A stretch of DNA of 64,000 bases, taken from the NCBI GenBank assembly GCA_025655555.1, contig JAHXIQ010000004.1, positions 62,001-126,000 of the forward strand, read 5' to 3'. The translations under genes and the position numbers were made by a program. The notes under the pieces are model-generated. The model saw only the letters and a program-made list of their open reading frames with translations, was not told the DNA's origin and searched no databases. Each line of letters opens with the position of its first letter. Position 1 is the stretch's first letter. Shown here one piece after another: positions 20,260 to 30,452 of this stretch. The stretch is from Candidatus Thiodiazotropha sp. (ex Myrtea sp. 'scaly one' KF741663) (GTDB taxonomy: Bacteria; Pseudomonadota; Gammaproteobacteria; Chromatiales; Chromatiaceae).

Positions 20260-21954
20260 ATGTCAGTCTCATCCGGGTATGTCGCAATCGTCAGTATTTT
20301 TTTTGAGCGATTTAAGATTCGCACATTGGTATTCATGGGGATGGCATTTTTTATCTCCCTGATGCTATTCGCTACACTGTTCGCTCTCTATCAATTGGGG
20401 CGTACCACGGATGACCTTTCACAGGCAGCAGGACAGGCCGCAGATATTCGTGCTGTGGTGGAGGAGGTTGAACAGGATTCCAAGCTTGCCTCATCTTCAG
20501 CCTCCAAGCTCAGTGAGGATATGAATAATACGCTCATAAAAATGCTTAAAACCAACGTCTCCGATATGGGCATGATCCAATCGGCATTTGAGAAGATGGT
20601 GAAAAATCTCAATACGCTGATTGAAAGTGGGGAGGAAGATCCCACTATGTTGATGTTGGAAATTGAAGACATTTACGAGCAGTTGAGAAAAGAATCCCTG
20701 CCTCGTGTCCGCAGTATCGTCAGTGAATTCGAAAAGGCGGCAGTGGAAGGTGAACGTCAAGCAAAGGTGGCGGTTGAGTTGCAGTCGTTTGCTGAGACAT
20801 TCAAGGAGAAATCCGTCAAAGCAGCTGGAGCATCTGAAGTCATTGAACAGGATTCTGCATCCTCAGTACTGAGAGCAGAAGAGGATATGCGACTGCTACT
20901 GATTATTATTGTTGTCTCAGTTATTTTTGTCTTCATCACCTCATTCAATACCTATCTTGTCATTAACCGGCCTATCTCACTGATGCGTGAGCGGATAAAA
21001 GATATTGCCGAGGGTGAGGGGGACCTGACCAAGCGGCTCAATGAAGATGCAAGCAATGAATTGGGTGAGCTTTCTCATTGGTTTAATGTGTTTATGGATA
21101 AATTGCAGGGGTTGGTGGGGAATGTCAAAGATTCAACTGCCAAGATGAGTGATGCGACTTCTCAGATGTTAGAGATGACAAAGGAGTCGAGCTCTGGTGT
21201 CCTCCATCAAAAAACCAAGACGGAAGGCATCGTACACGCCATACAAAATCTCTCAGTCACTGTCGACAGTGTTGCCGAGAGTGCCGCTGAGGCCGAGCAG
21301 GCGACAGGATCCGCTGAAAAAGAGTCCGTAAAGGGGAGTAAGGACCTTCGGATGACCATCAGCAGTATCACATCCCTGGCTGATGAGATAGATACGGCTG
21401 CCAGTATTATCAACGGTTTTCAAAAGGACAGTGAAGACATTGGTGGTGTACTCGATGTCATCAAGGGTATTGCAGAACAGACTAATCTCTTGGCGCTCAA
21501 TGCGGCAATTGAAGCAGCGAGGGCCGGGGAGCAGGGCCGAGGGTTTGCTGTTGTTGCCGATGAAGTGAGAACGCTTGCAACGCGTACTCAGGAATCGACG
21601 CAAGAGATACAAGCCATTATCACAAGATTGCAATCCGGTGCGGAGCAGGCGGTTGATGCTATGAATTCAGGACGAACCCGTGGTCACGAAACGGCAGAGC
21701 AGGCGAAGCAGGCAGGTGTTTCTCTGGAATCCATAACGCAGGCTGTCGATCTCATATCAGAGATCAATTCCAAGATTGCTGGTGCTACGGATGATCAGCG
21801 ACAGGTGGCTTCTGATGTGAATGAGGGGATAACCACCATTAGCCAGGTTTCAGAGCAGACGGCAAACAGGGCGGAGCAAACTGAACAGCAGGGACTTGTC
21901 GTATCCCAGCTGGCACAGGAGCTGCAAGCCTCGGTTAAGCAATTTAAAGTGTAG
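20260..21954 (+). CDS. Methyl-accepting chemotaxis protein
   Basis: 564-residue transmembrane chemoreceptor. First membrane helix about 23-46, a helical periplasmic region to about 208, second helix about 210-232 ([18 protein letters not shown]), HAMP about 233-285 (GDLTKRL), then a long signalling coiled coil. The kinase-contact tip [23 protein letters not shown] is intact, so coupling to CheA/CheW is expected. No C-terminal pentapeptide tether. The periplasmic part is not a PilJ module, unlike the adjacent secreted protein. Confidence 0.92.
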   Translation: MSVSSGYVAIVSIFFERFKIRTLVFMGMAFFISLMLFATLFALYQLGRTTDDLSQAAGQAADIRAVVEEVEQDSKLASSSASKLSEDMNNTLIKMLKTNVSDMGMIQSAFEKMVKNLNTLIESGEEDPTMLMLEIEDIYEQLRKESLPRVRSIVSEFEKAAVEGERQAKVAVELQSFAETFKEKSVKAAGASEVIEQDSASSVLRAEEDMRLLLIIIVVSVIFVFITSFNTYLVINRPISLMRERIKDIAEGEGDLTKRLNEDASNELGELSHWFNVFMDKLQGLVGNVKDSTAKMSDATSQMLEMTKESSSGVLHQKTKTEGIVHAIQNLSVTVDSVAESAAEAEQATGSAEKESVKGSKDLRMTISSITSLADEIDTAASIINGFQKDSEDIGGVLDVIKGIAEQTNLLALNAAIEAARAGEQGRGFAVVADEVRTLATRTQESTQEIQAIITRLQSGAEQAVDAMNSGRTRGHETAEQAKQAGVSLESITQAVDLISEINSKIAGATDDQRQVASDVNEGITTISQVSEQTANRAEQTEQQGLVVSQLAQELQASVKQFKV

Positions 21955-21980
21955 GAAAAGTTCACAGGAACAACATTTGA

Positions 21981-22008
21981 GCGGGTTGGCTGTCAGATGC
22001 CAACCCGC
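21981..22008. terminator. Hairpin between convergent MCP and phaB
   Basis: A perfect 10-bp stem GCGGGTTGGC / GCCAACCCGC with an 8-base loop, lying 26 bases after the chemoreceptor stop and 6 bases from the phaB stop. There is no T tract on either side, so it is a probable bidirectional transcript barrier or 3'-end stabiliser rather than a textbook terminator. Confidence 0.55.
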
Positions 22009-22014
22009 GTTGCA

Positions 22015-22764
22015 TCAGGACATGTGTTGCCCACCGTTAATTGAGAAATCCGAACCTGTCACATAACCACAGTTATCGCTGCACAGGTAGGCAACGGCTT
22101 TGCCGATCTCCTCAGGGGCGCCTAAACGACCAACCGGTATCTGTTTAATAATCTTGTCCAATACCTCCTGCGGTATTTTGGCGACCATGGGGGTCAGTAC
22201 ATATCCGGGAGAGACCGTGTTGACTGTGACGCCCTTGGCTGCCACTTCCTGCGCGAGCGCCTTGGTGAATCCATGGATACCCGCTTTGGCGGCTGAATAG
22301 TTGCTCTGACCGAATTGGCCCTTCTGCGCATTCACTGACGAGATATTAACGATGCGACCGAAACCACTTTCGAGCATTGGATTAATCACGAGGCGGGTCA
22401 TATGGAACATGCTGTCCAGATTGGCGCTCAGTACCTGATCCCACTGATCCCAAGTCATCTTCCGAAATGTTCCATCACGTGTAATGCCGGCATTGTTGAT
22501 CAATATGTCAACTGTACCCTCGGCAATCTCCTCCACGTTCTTGACGCATGCCTCGCATGAGTCAGCATCAGTGACATCACCATAGGCGGCCAGCATTTTG
22601 TAACCGTCTTTTTCTTGCTCTGCCTGCCAAGCCTTGGCCTTGTCATGATTACCACCGGCATTGTAACCGGCGACCACTTTGATGCCGTCATCAGCCAAGG
22701 CACGGCAAATGGCAGTACCGATACCGCCCGTACCACCAGTCACCAGCGCAATCTTCTGGGTCAT
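22015..22764 (-). CDS. phaB: Acetoacetyl-CoA reductase (PHB synthesis)
   Basis: SDR enzyme reducing acetoacetyl-CoA to (R)-3-hydroxybutyryl-CoA with NADPH, the second step of polyhydroxybutyrate synthesis. 249 residues; nucleotide motif TGGTGGIGTAIC, active-site Ser in NISSVNAQKGQFGQ, YSAAKAG with catalytic Tyr and Lys, and the C-terminal GSDFSINGGQHM that is characteristic of PhaB rather than FabG. ATG at 22764 follows GAGGAGTAAGA. No phaA, phaC or phasin gene lies nearby. Confidence 0.9.
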   Translation of the reverse strand: MTQKIALVTGGTGGIGTAICRALADDGIKVVAGYNAGGNHDKAKAWQAEQEKDGYKMLAAYGDVTDADSCEACVKNVEEIAEGTVDILINNAGITRDGTFRKMTWDQWDQVLSANLDSMFHMTRLVINPMLESGFGRIVNISSVNAQKGQFGQSNYSAAKAGIHGFTKALAQEVAAKGVTVNTVSPGYVLTPMVAKIPQEVLDKIIKQIPVGRLGAPEEIGKAVAYLCSDNCGYVTGSDFSINGGQHMS

Positions 22765-23024
22765 ATTCTTACTCCTCATCTCTCTTTTGTTATCTAAGAA
22801 ACTCAAACAGGGCAATTATCTGGTCCGCCTGTGTGAAACCCTGGGTAAGGCAACTGCGATGCCAAAGTAAGCACAGCGTGTTATTTAGTATTTGTGATGC
22901 AGAGTTTCCAGGTGAACATCTTTTTTCGTCAGATATCACCCCGAGGGGGTTCGCCCTCTAACAAGAATAGCCACGAACGCATTAAAAATCCCCATTAAAT
23001 TTTGGTAATTTACCCATTTTCGAT

Positions 23025-24461
23025 ATGCTCTCCTCCGCTATGCGAATTACCATTCAGACGAAACTGTTTTTTAGCCATTTTGCCGCCATCATTCTGGTCT
23101 CCGGTAGTGTCGGTACCTATTTCTACCAGAGTGCTATTGATAATCTCACGCAGGCCCTCAGATCGAGGCTGCAGAACAGTGCGGCATTGGTCAGTCAAGG
23201 ATTGGGTGAGGTTAAGCTGGATCAGGTGAGACATCCGGAGGATCGAATACTGCCGGTCTATAAACAGAGCGTCTCTTTGCTACAGGAATTTGTAAAAGCC
23301 AATCCAGATATTGCATTCATCTATGTCATGCGCCGAGAAGAGGAAAATGTCTCTTTTGTGCTTGATTCGGATTCGGATGATCCGGCAATGCCCGGTGAAT
23401 TGTATCCGCACCACGTCCCTGCATTGATGGAAGGTTTTGTTCGTGCGTCAGTTGATGAAGAAATCACACAGGATCGTTGGGGTAGTTTTCTCTCCGGCTA
23501 TTCACCCCTGGAGGCGGGGGATGGGGTCTATTTAGTCGGCATCGATATGTATGCCAATGAGGTCGAATCGAAGCTTAAGGAGATCCGTATCGCCGGTATG
23601 CTCTCCTTTGTACTCTCCCTGCTTCTTGCAATGATATTCAGTCGATATCTTAGTCTGAATTTCACTCAACGTATCGTTGCTTTGATGGATCGCTTCTCGA
23701 CCATCGCGCCGGAACAGTTTGTGCAGCCTTCAACAAACAGCGGTGATGAGTTGAACCAGCTTGCGCAATCCTTCAACCAGATGGCGGAGCGTTTAGAGAG
23801 TAGCCGGAGTGAAATCGAGGTTAATCAGGAGGCGTTGCGTGATGCGCATGATGAGCTGGAGCAAAGGGTCAAAGCCAGGACATCAGAGCTGTTAAGAACC
23901 AACGAGCAGCTTCGAGACGAAATTGCCGAACGTACGCGTATGGAAATGAAGCTGGAGGAGATATCCAGAACTGATTACCTGACGGGTATTTTAAATCGGC
24001 GCGCCATCACACAACGTCTGGAGGCGCTGGCTGAAAGCGCGCTGAATGAAGATGATAGCTTCTGCATCATTTTGATCGACCTTGATCATTTTAAGGAGAT
24101 CAATGACAGTTTTGGCCACGATGTGGGTGATCAGACACTCAAACATGCGGTAGAAAGACTACGAAATGGTGTTCGTGACAGCGACCTGTTGGGACGCTGG
24201 GGCGGTGAAGAGTTTTTGATCATGTCTCCACAGACCAGCCTGGATGAGGCAGAGGGTTTGGCTCAGAGACTGTGCCAAAGTCTCGCAGGCAGCCGCGTTG
24301 AAGCCGGCAATGAGTCTGTGAGTGTGACGGGTAGCTTTGGTGTCTCCAGATTCCGTCCCGGCAAGGATGATCTTGATACCTGCCTGAAGCGTACGGACGA
24401 CGCACTCTATTCAGCTAAAACAAGGGGGCGGAACTGCATTGTCGTCTCTGACGCTGACTAG
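23025..24461 (+). CDS. Membrane sensor diguanylate cyclase (HAMP-GGDEF)
   Basis: Predicted to make cyclic-di-GMP in response to an extracytoplasmic cue. 478 residues: membrane helix about 16-36, periplasmic sensor about 37-185, second helix about 190-210, HAMP about 210-265, coiled coil about 265-310, and a GGDEF domain to the end. The active site reads GGEEF (competent) and is preceded by RDSD five residues upstream, an intact RxxD inhibitory I-site. Start may be 23025 or the ATG at 23040; neither has a clear ribosome site. Confidence 0.9.
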   Translation: MLSSAMRITIQTKLFFSHFAAIILVSGSVGTYFYQSAIDNLTQALRSRLQNSAALVSQGLGEVKLDQVRHPEDRILPVYKQSVSLLQEFVKANPDIAFIYVMRREEENVSFVLDSDSDDPAMPGELYPHHVPALMEGFVRASVDEEITQDRWGSFLSGYSPLEAGDGVYLVGIDMYANEVESKLKEIRIAGMLSFVLSLLLAMIFSRYLSLNFTQRIVALMDRFSTIAPEQFVQPSTNSGDELNQLAQSFNQMAERLESSRSEIEVNQEALRDAHDELEQRVKARTSELLRTNEQLRDEIAERTRMEMKLEEISRTDYLTGILNRRAITQRLEALAESALNEDDSFCIILIDLDHFKEINDSFGHDVGDQTLKHAVERLRNGVRDSDLLGRWGGEEFLIMSPQTSLDEAEGLAQRLCQSLAGSRVEAGNESVSVTGSFGVSRFRPGKDDLDTCLKRTDDALYSAKTRGRNCIVVSDAD

Positions 24462-24596
24462 GTCTTCAATACATGGCAGCTTTCTAAATTCACGACTACA
24501 CCCTAGGTAATATCAGGCTGATTCAGTCTTCCGGGTGAAGCGACGACCGATTATTTCAGTGTCCTAGAAAAATTATGGTTGATTCTGGATGGTTAA

Positions 24597-24611
24597 TCGA
24601 AAATAATTCGA
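24597..24611. promoter_or_regulatory. Possible TetR operator upstream of the efflux operon
   Basis: TCGAA and TTCGA flank AATAA, a 15-base perfect dyad 27 bases before the tetR-family start, inside an AT-rich stretch. Position suits autoregulation of the regulator-efflux operon, but there is no independent evidence. Confidence 0.35.
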
Positions 24612-24637
24612 ATATAGTTCATTCTGAGTGACGTCCC

Positions 24638-25363
24638 ATGGATCGACTCGAAAAACGCCAACAGCGCGAGCAACATATTCTGGTCTGTGCCTGGAATATG
24701 GTTGCAGATGAGGGTTTTCTGGCGCTGAAGATTTCTGACCTGGCCAAGTCTGCGTCGGTTTCTGTCGGCACACTCTACGCACATTTTGAAAGCAAAGAGG
24801 ATCTGATTATTGCCATGGCAGTGGAAGCCTGGCAGGCGAAGCTCGCCTATATTGAACAGGTGAACCGTTTAGATCTGGATGTGGTGGAAAGAGTGATAGC
24901 GATTCCGATAGCGCTCTATCTCTTCGACCGTGAGAATCCTGTTTACTTTGAAGCACAGCAATTGGCGGGGGTACCCTCGATCTGGCGCAAGGCCTCTCCC
25001 ATGCGTCACCAGTCGATGCTTAATCTCTGTGGTGGCTTTGAAGCGCAGCTGATGCCTTTGGTGGAGTCGGCAGCCGATGCGGGTGGGCTTGATCTATCGC
25101 AGGAGCGCGAGAAAAATTTGGATGCCATAGAGTACAGTCAGATAGCGCTCGCTGTGGGTAATGCCTACATGAGTAATATTTTTCTACCGGAGAGTGAAAG
25201 GGATGAGATGCAACGAAGGCAACAGGAGAGTATGCCACGGCTAGTGATGGCGGCATTCAAAGGATTCGGTTTGCAGCAGGTGTCGCAACCCGAAATCTAT
25301 CTTCGTCTGGTGAAACTATGTGAGGCGCTCTCTCCCCGTTGTGAGTTTCCAGCTTGTCATTAA
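24638..25363 (+). CDS. TetR/AcrR family transcriptional regulator
   Basis: 241-residue DNA-binding repressor-type protein. The N-terminal helix-turn-helix LKISDLAKSASVSVGTLYAHFESKEDLI (about residues 27-54) is typical of the family; the C-terminal ligand-binding part is not assignable. It lies 55 bases upstream of the RND adaptor gene on the same strand, so it probably controls its own operon in response to a toxic compound exported by the pump (inference). Confidence 0.9.
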   Translation: MDRLEKRQQREQHILVCAWNMVADEGFLALKISDLAKSASVSVGTLYAHFESKEDLIIAMAVEAWQAKLAYIEQVNRLDLDVVERVIAIPIALYLFDRENPVYFEAQQLAGVPSIWRKASPMRHQSMLNLCGGFEAQLMPLVESAADAGGLDLSQEREKNLDAIEYSQIALAVGNAYMSNIFLPESERDEMQRRQQESMPRLVMAAFKGFGLQQVSQPEIYLRLVKLCEALSPRCEFPACH

Positions 25364-25418
25364 TTTTTAATCACCAGTCATTAGGCTGGTGTGTTATTAC
25401 CAATACAGGAATCTACCC

Positions 25419-26465
25419 ATGAAAGGTTTGCCGAACTGCCGGTCTTACGCATCTGTTGTGTTCTTTTCAGCGGGGCTTCTGTTGGCTGCCAGCCAAGCAA
25501 TGGCTGCCGAGGGATTTGCACTGCCTGTGGAAACTGCAAAGGTTGAGCAGAGTGAGCTGGTCAACAGTGTGGCAGCTGTCGGTACATTGCGTGCCAACGA
25601 GTCGGTAGAGGTGCGTCCGGAAATCGAAGGGCGGGTAACGCAGATTAATTTTTCTGAGGGTAGCAGTGTTAAGCAGGGCCAGTTATTAATTGCCCTGGAC
25701 GATTCTATTTATGCGGCAGAGCTCAAGCAGGCTGAAGCACGACTGGCACTGGGACGTTCTAACTTTAACCGTGCAACAACACTGAAAAAGCAGGGTTACG
25801 GCAGTGACCAGGAGCGTGACCAGACAGCGTCCGAACTGCAAGTCAATCAGGCTGAAGTTGTTCTCGCCAAAGCGCGCTTGGAGAAAACCCGGATCATGGC
25901 GCCTTTTGATGGCGTGGTGGGTTTGCGCAAAGTCAGCACGGGTGACTATCTGACCACCGGACAAGAGATCGTCAACTTGTTCGATCTGAGTCTGATGAAG
26001 GTCGACTTTCGACTGCCGGAAGCCACCCTGGCAGAGGTTGCAGAAGGACAAAAGATCGAAGTCCACCTGGATGCTTTTCCGGGTCAGGTTTTCAGTGGTG
26101 AGGTATATGCCATCGATCCCCAGATCGATCTGAATGGTCGTAGCCTGCTGGTAAGTGCCAGGGTTCCCAATCAAAGCGGTAAGCTGCTGGCTGGACAGTT
26201 TGCCCGAGTGACACTGATCCTCTCGCGCAAAGAGAATACCTTGTTCGTACCGGAGGCCGCCCTGGTGCCCCAGGGTAAACAGCAGTTTGTTTATCGGTTG
26301 CAGGAAGGCAAGGTCGTCTGGACCGAGGTGAAGACGGGAAAGCGGCAAGGGACCCGGGTAGAGATTATCCACGGTCTGTCTGCCGGTGATGAGGTAGTCA
26401 CTGCTGGCCATCTAAAACTGCAGAACGGTATGGATGTCACACCCATGCCAGCAAAGGAATCCTGA
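25419..26465 (+). CDS. RND efflux periplasmic adaptor (membrane fusion protein)
   Basis: HlyD/AcrA-type adaptor bridging inner-membrane pump and outer-membrane channel. 348 residues with a signal peptide ending at AMAAEG, lipoyl halves (VRPEIEGRVTQINFSEGSSVKQGQLL and KTRIMAPFDGVVGLR), a short helical hairpin and a beta-barrel. There is no lipobox cysteine. ATG at 25419 follows AGGA; a longer frame from 25389 is unlikely. Its stop overlaps the pump start by one base (TGATG). Confidence 0.92.
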   Translation: MKGLPNCRSYASVVFFSAGLLLAASQAMAAEGFALPVETAKVEQSELVNSVAAVGTLRANESVEVRPEIEGRVTQINFSEGSSVKQGQLLIALDDSIYAAELKQAEARLALGRSNFNRATTLKKQGYGSDQERDQTASELQVNQAEVVLAKARLEKTRIMAPFDGVVGLRKVSTGDYLTTGQEIVNLFDLSLMKVDFRLPEATLAEVAEGQKIEVHLDAFPGQVFSGEVYAIDPQIDLNGRSLLVSARVPNQSGKLLAGQFARVTLILSRKENTLFVPEAALVPQGKQQFVYRLQEGKVVWTEVKTGKRQGTRVEIIHGLSAGDEVVTAGHLKLQNGMDVTPMPAKES

Positions 26466-29400
26466 TGGTTATCACAGATACCAGTATTCGCCGCCCCGTC
26501 CTGGCGACGGTGCTTAACCTGCTGCTGATCCTTGTCGGTTTGATTTCCTACGATCGTCTGACAGTGCGTGAGTATCCGAATATCGATCTGCCTGTGGTGA
26601 CCGTGGAGACCAGCTATCCGGGCGCCAGTGCCAGCATCATGGAGAGTCAAATCACCAGTACCCTAGAGGACTCCCTGGCCGGTATTGAGGGCATTGACTT
26701 CATGACCTCGATCAGCCGTTCCGAGGTGAGTCAGATCACCATCACTTTTAAGCTCGATCGTGATCCGGATATTGCCGCCAACGATGTGCGTGACAGGGTG
26801 GGCCGGGTGCGCGGTCAACTACCTGATGACGTGGAAGAACCGGTGGTGGCCAAGGTGGAGGCGGACGCCCAGCCGATTATCTGGATGGCGATGTCCAGTG
26901 ATCGCCACAACAAGCTGGAGATCTCCGAGGTGGCCGATCAGGTGGTGCGTGATCAGTTGCAGACCGTCAATGGTGTGGCAAGTGTGGAGATCTTTGGTGA
27001 GCGACGCTATGCCATGCGAATCTGGCTTGATCCTGTCCGCTTGGCTGCCTTCAACCTGACCACGCAGGATGTGGAAAATGCTTTGCGTGGGCAGAATCTG
27101 GAAGTTCCTTCCGGTCGTATTGAAAGCAGCGATCGCGAGTTCACCGTGTTGGCAGAGACCGATCTGAAAACCCCCCATGAGTTCAGCGAAATCATTCTGC
27201 GGGACATCGATGGCTACCTGGTCCGCCTGGGAGATGTGGCCAGAGTGGAGCTGGGACCTGAAGACGAGCGTGTGGTTACCCGATACAAAGGGGAAACCGC
27301 CGTCGCGTTGGGTGTGGTGAAGCAGTCTGTGGCGAACCCGCTGGAGATCTCACAGGGGATTAGTGAACTGCTACCGAGTCTGATTAAGACGCTTCCCGAA
27401 GGTATGACGATCGATGTGGCCTACGATTCGTCGGTCTTTATTCAGCGCTCTATTGAAGGAGTTTTTACGACTATCTTTGAGGCTGTTGCACTGGTCATTT
27501 TAGTGATCTTTCTGTTTCTGAGGTCGGTACGTGCAACGCTGATTCCCATGGTAACCATCCCGGTGTCGCTGATCGGTGTGTTCGCGATGATGTATGGTTT
27601 CGGTTACTCCATCAACGTGTTGACGTTGCTGGCCATGGTGCTGGCGGTCGGCTTGGTGGTGGATGATGCCATTGTGGTGCTGGAAAATATCCACCGCTAT
27701 GTGGAGAAGGGACTGCATCCAATCAAGGCAGCGCTCAAGGGTAGCAGTGAGATCGCCTTTGCGGTCATCGCCATGACTCTGACGCTGGTGGCAGTCTTCG
27801 CACCCATCTCCTTTTCCCTTGGCCGCACAGGCAAGCTGTTTACGGAGTTTGCATTAACCCTGGCAGGTGCTGTGCTGGTCTCAGGTTTTACCGCTCTGAC
27901 CCTGTCGACCATGATGTCTTCCAGGTTGTTACGGCATCAGGAACACCATAACTGGTTCTACAATTTAGGGGAAAAGGCCCTTGGGGGGTTAATCTCCGGT
28001 TATCAAAATTTGCTGGGTTTTACGCTCAGGATACGCTGGCTGATCCTGCTGTTGGCCTTGGGCGTGGGTGGGGGTAGTTATGTCTTGTTTAATGGCTTGC
28101 AATCTGAGTTGGCGCCCATAGAAGACCGCAGTTTCTTTATGACCTGGGGCATGGCGCCGCAGGGATCGACGGTGGACTATACCAATCGCTACTCGAAGCA
28201 GATGGAGGCCATCACCGGTACCGTGCCGGAGGTTAAGACCACGTTTACCGTGGTTGGTTTTCCGGTGGTTACCGAGACCTTGGCTTTCAGCAATCTGCAG
28301 TTTTGGGAGGATAGGGAGCGGGCGGCAAAAGATATTACCAATGAGTTGACGCCACAACTTTACGGCGGTGTCGCAGGCTTGATGGGCGTAGCGATCAACC
28401 CACCCTCACTGGGACAGAGCCCGATTAATAAAAATCTGGAAGTGGTCATACAGAGCACCGGCAGTTATCAGGAGCTGGATGATCTGGTGCAGAAGGTGAT
28501 GGCCAGAGCGCGGGAGAACCAGTCGCTGATTTTTCTCGATAATGATCTGAAGCTCAACAAACCGGAACTGAAAGTCAGTGTCGATCGTGACAAAGCGGCG
28601 GTAACTGATGTGAACATTGATACCCTTGGTCGTACTTTGGAGACTATGCTGGGCGGTCGTAAGGTGACTCGTTTCAAACGTGGTTCCGAACAGTACGAGG
28701 TCATGGTGCAGGTGGAAAATGAGGTGCGGCGAGACCCCGGTGACTTGAACAATATCTACGTCCGCGGTCGAGGTGGAGAGATGGTCCAGCTATCCAATCT
28801 CGTGACACTGGAAGAGCGGGTGGCACCCAAGGAGTTGAACCATTTCGATAAGCTAAGGGCTGCGGTTATCTCCGCCAATTTAGCGCCGGGCTATAGTCTG
28901 GGGGAAGCGCTCAGTTTTATGGAACAGCAAGTGGATGAGGTTGCTGAGGGTAAGGTGCAGTTGCAGTACAAGGGTGAGTCACGTGAGTTCAGAGAGAGTG
29001 GCAATACTATGCTGTTTGCCTTCATTCTCGCATTGGGTTTCATCTATCTGGTATTGGCTGCCCAGTTCGAGAGTTTTGTCGACCCATTGATTATCCTGGT
29101 CAGCGTGCCGCTGGCCATCGGCGGCGCTCTGCTGGCACTCAAGCTGACCGGGGGTACGCTGAATATCTATAGCCAGATCGGCATGATCACCCTGGTTGGC
29201 CTGATTACAAAACATGGCATTCTTATCGTTGAGTTCGCCAATCAGATCCAGCGGCGCGGCAGCAGCAAACTGGATGCGGTCATTGAGGCTGCTTCACTGC
29301 GGCTGAGGCCGATTCTCATGACAACTGCCGCCATGGTGTTGGGTGCCGTCCCGTTGGCGTTGGCTGCAGGTGCCGGTGCCGAGGGTCGCCAACAGATTGG

Positions 29401-29518
29401 TTGGGTCATCGTGGGTGGTATGAGTCTGGGTACATTGTTCACCCTGTTCGTGGTGCCCGTTGTCTACAGTTTGATCGCCGGGACGCATAAGCCGATTGAT
29501 GATGAGGGGAGGTCCTGA
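26465..29518 (+). CDS. RND multidrug efflux permease (AcrB/MexF-like)
   Basis: 1017-residue inner-membrane proton-driven pump. Opens MVITDTSIRRPVLATVLNLL with helix 1, then the porter domain, helices with MVLAVGLVVDDAIVVLENI (helix 4 Asp-Asp proton relay), the second porter domain, and GLITKHGILIVEFANQIQ near helix 10. Length matches the hydrophobe/amphiphile RND class. No outer-membrane factor gene follows, so a TolC-like channel must come from elsewhere. Confidence 0.94.
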   Translation: MVITDTSIRRPVLATVLNLLLILVGLISYDRLTVREYPNIDLPVVTVETSYPGASASIMESQITSTLEDSLAGIEGIDFMTSISRSEVSQITITFKLDRDPDIAANDVRDRVGRVRGQLPDDVEEPVVAKVEADAQPIIWMAMSSDRHNKLEISEVADQVVRDQLQTVNGVASVEIFGERRYAMRIWLDPVRLAAFNLTTQDVENALRGQNLEVPSGRIESSDREFTVLAETDLKTPHEFSEIILRDIDGYLVRLGDVARVELGPEDERVVTRYKGETAVALGVVKQSVANPLEISQGISELLPSLIKTLPEGMTIDVAYDSSVFIQRSIEGVFTTIFEAVALVILVIFLFLRSVRATLIPMVTIPVSLIGVFAMMYGFGYSINVLTLLAMVLAVGLVVDDAIVVLENIHRYVEKGLHPIKAALKGSSEIAFAVIAMTLTLVAVFAPISFSLGRTGKLFTEFALTLAGAVLVSGFTALTLSTMMSSRLLRHQEHHNWFYNLGEKALGGLISGYQNLLGFTLRIRWLILLLALGVGGGSYVLFNGLQSELAPIEDRSFFMTWGMAPQGSTVDYTNRYSKQMEAITGTVPEVKTTFTVVGFPVVTETLAFSNLQFWEDRERAAKDITNELTPQLYGGVAGLMGVAINPPSLGQSPINKNLEVVIQSTGSYQELDDLVQKVMARARENQSLIFLDNDLKLNKPELKVSVDRDKAAVTDVNIDTLGRTLETMLGGRKVTRFKRGSEQYEVMVQVENEVRRDPGDLNNIYVRGRGGEMVQLSNLVTLEERVAPKELNHFDKLRAAVISANLAPGYSLGEALSFMEQQVDEVAEGKVQLQYKGESREFRESGNTMLFAFILALGFIYLVLAAQFESFVDPLIILVSVPLAIGGALLALKLTGGTLNIYSQIGMITLVGLITKHGILIVEFANQIQRRGSSKLDAVIEAASLRLRPILMTTAAMVLGAVPLALAAGAGAEGRQQIGWVIVGGMSLGTLFTLFVVPVVYSLIAGTHKPIDDEGRS

Positions 29519-29659
29519 CCGGGATGGCGATGCGGGTTATTGATTCTAAGCCGAGCGGATGCATGTTTTTATGACACAGGGCTTGTGGCGTCATTGCAGT
29601 CTTTGCCTCCTCGTTTCACAATTGACGCGAGTTATTGAAGAAGCGTGGGAGAGGGAATC

Positions 29660-30427
29660 TTGACGATCGATTGGCAAAAGACGCACGCTGCCATCTGGCG
29701 GTCACGCAAGGGATATCTGAGACCCATCGCGCACGTAGATACCGTCAGCTTCGATCAGCTGGTGGGAATAGAAGATCAAAAGACGGCTCTGGTGCGTAAT
29801 ACCGAGCGTTTTCTCAACGGCGTTGGGGCCAACAATGCGTTGTTATGGGGAAGTCGAGGGACCGGTAAGTCTTCACTGATCAAAGCAGTCCTGAATCACT
29901 ACAAGGATAAGGGGCTGCGCCTGATCCAGGTGGACAGAAACGACCTGGTCGAACTGCCTGAGATCGTAGATGAGATCCGGGAGCTGTCTCTACACTTCAT
30001 CGTCTTTTGTGACGATCTCACCTTTGAGAGCGGTGAGGCCTCCTACCGGGCATTGAAGAGTGTGCTGGATGGTTCTATCGAGGCGCCCCCCCGCAATGTC
30101 CTGATCTACGCCACCTCGAACCGTCGGCACTTGCTGCCTGAAACCATGGCGGAAAACCAGGAGGCTCGACTGGTCGGTGATGACCTGCATCTCGGCGATA
30201 CCACTGAAGAGAAGCTTGCGCTGTCTGACCGATTCGGTCTCTGGTTATCGTTCTACCCAGTCAACTGGAAGCGCTATCTGGCGATTGTTGATAACTACTT
30301 CAAAGACTACGAGGGAGACCGTAAGGCGCTGCATGAGGCGGCTAAACACTTCGCCATGGCTCGTGGAGGTACCAAGAGCGGTCGTGCCGCGATGCAGTTT
30401 TTTAAGACATTCTCTGAATTTGACTGA
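29660..30427 (+). CDS. DUF815 family AAA ATPase
   Basis: 255-residue cytoplasmic P-loop ATPase with Walker A WGSRGTGKSS, a Walker B-like HFIVFCDDLTFE and sensor-like YATSNRRHLLPE; this matches DUF815 (AAA, YifB/ORC-like clade) as I remember it. Function in bacteria is unknown. TTG at 29660 has GAGAGGG about 5 bases upstream; an in-frame GTG at 29645 is an alternative. Stands alone between the efflux pump and the convergent cobO. Confidence 0.85.
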   Translation: MTIDWQKTHAAIWRSRKGYLRPIAHVDTVSFDQLVGIEDQKTALVRNTERFLNGVGANNALLWGSRGTGKSSLIKAVLNHYKDKGLRLIQVDRNDLVELPEIVDEIRELSLHFIVFCDDLTFESGEASYRALKSVLDGSIEAPPRNVLIYATSNRRHLLPETMAENQEARLVGDDLHLGDTTEEKLALSDRFGLWLSFYPVNWKRYLAIVDNYFKDYEGDRKALHEAAKHFAMARGGTKSGRAAMQFFKTFSEFD

Positions 30428-30452
30428 GTAAGTAAAAGCCCGTTATCAGGCC

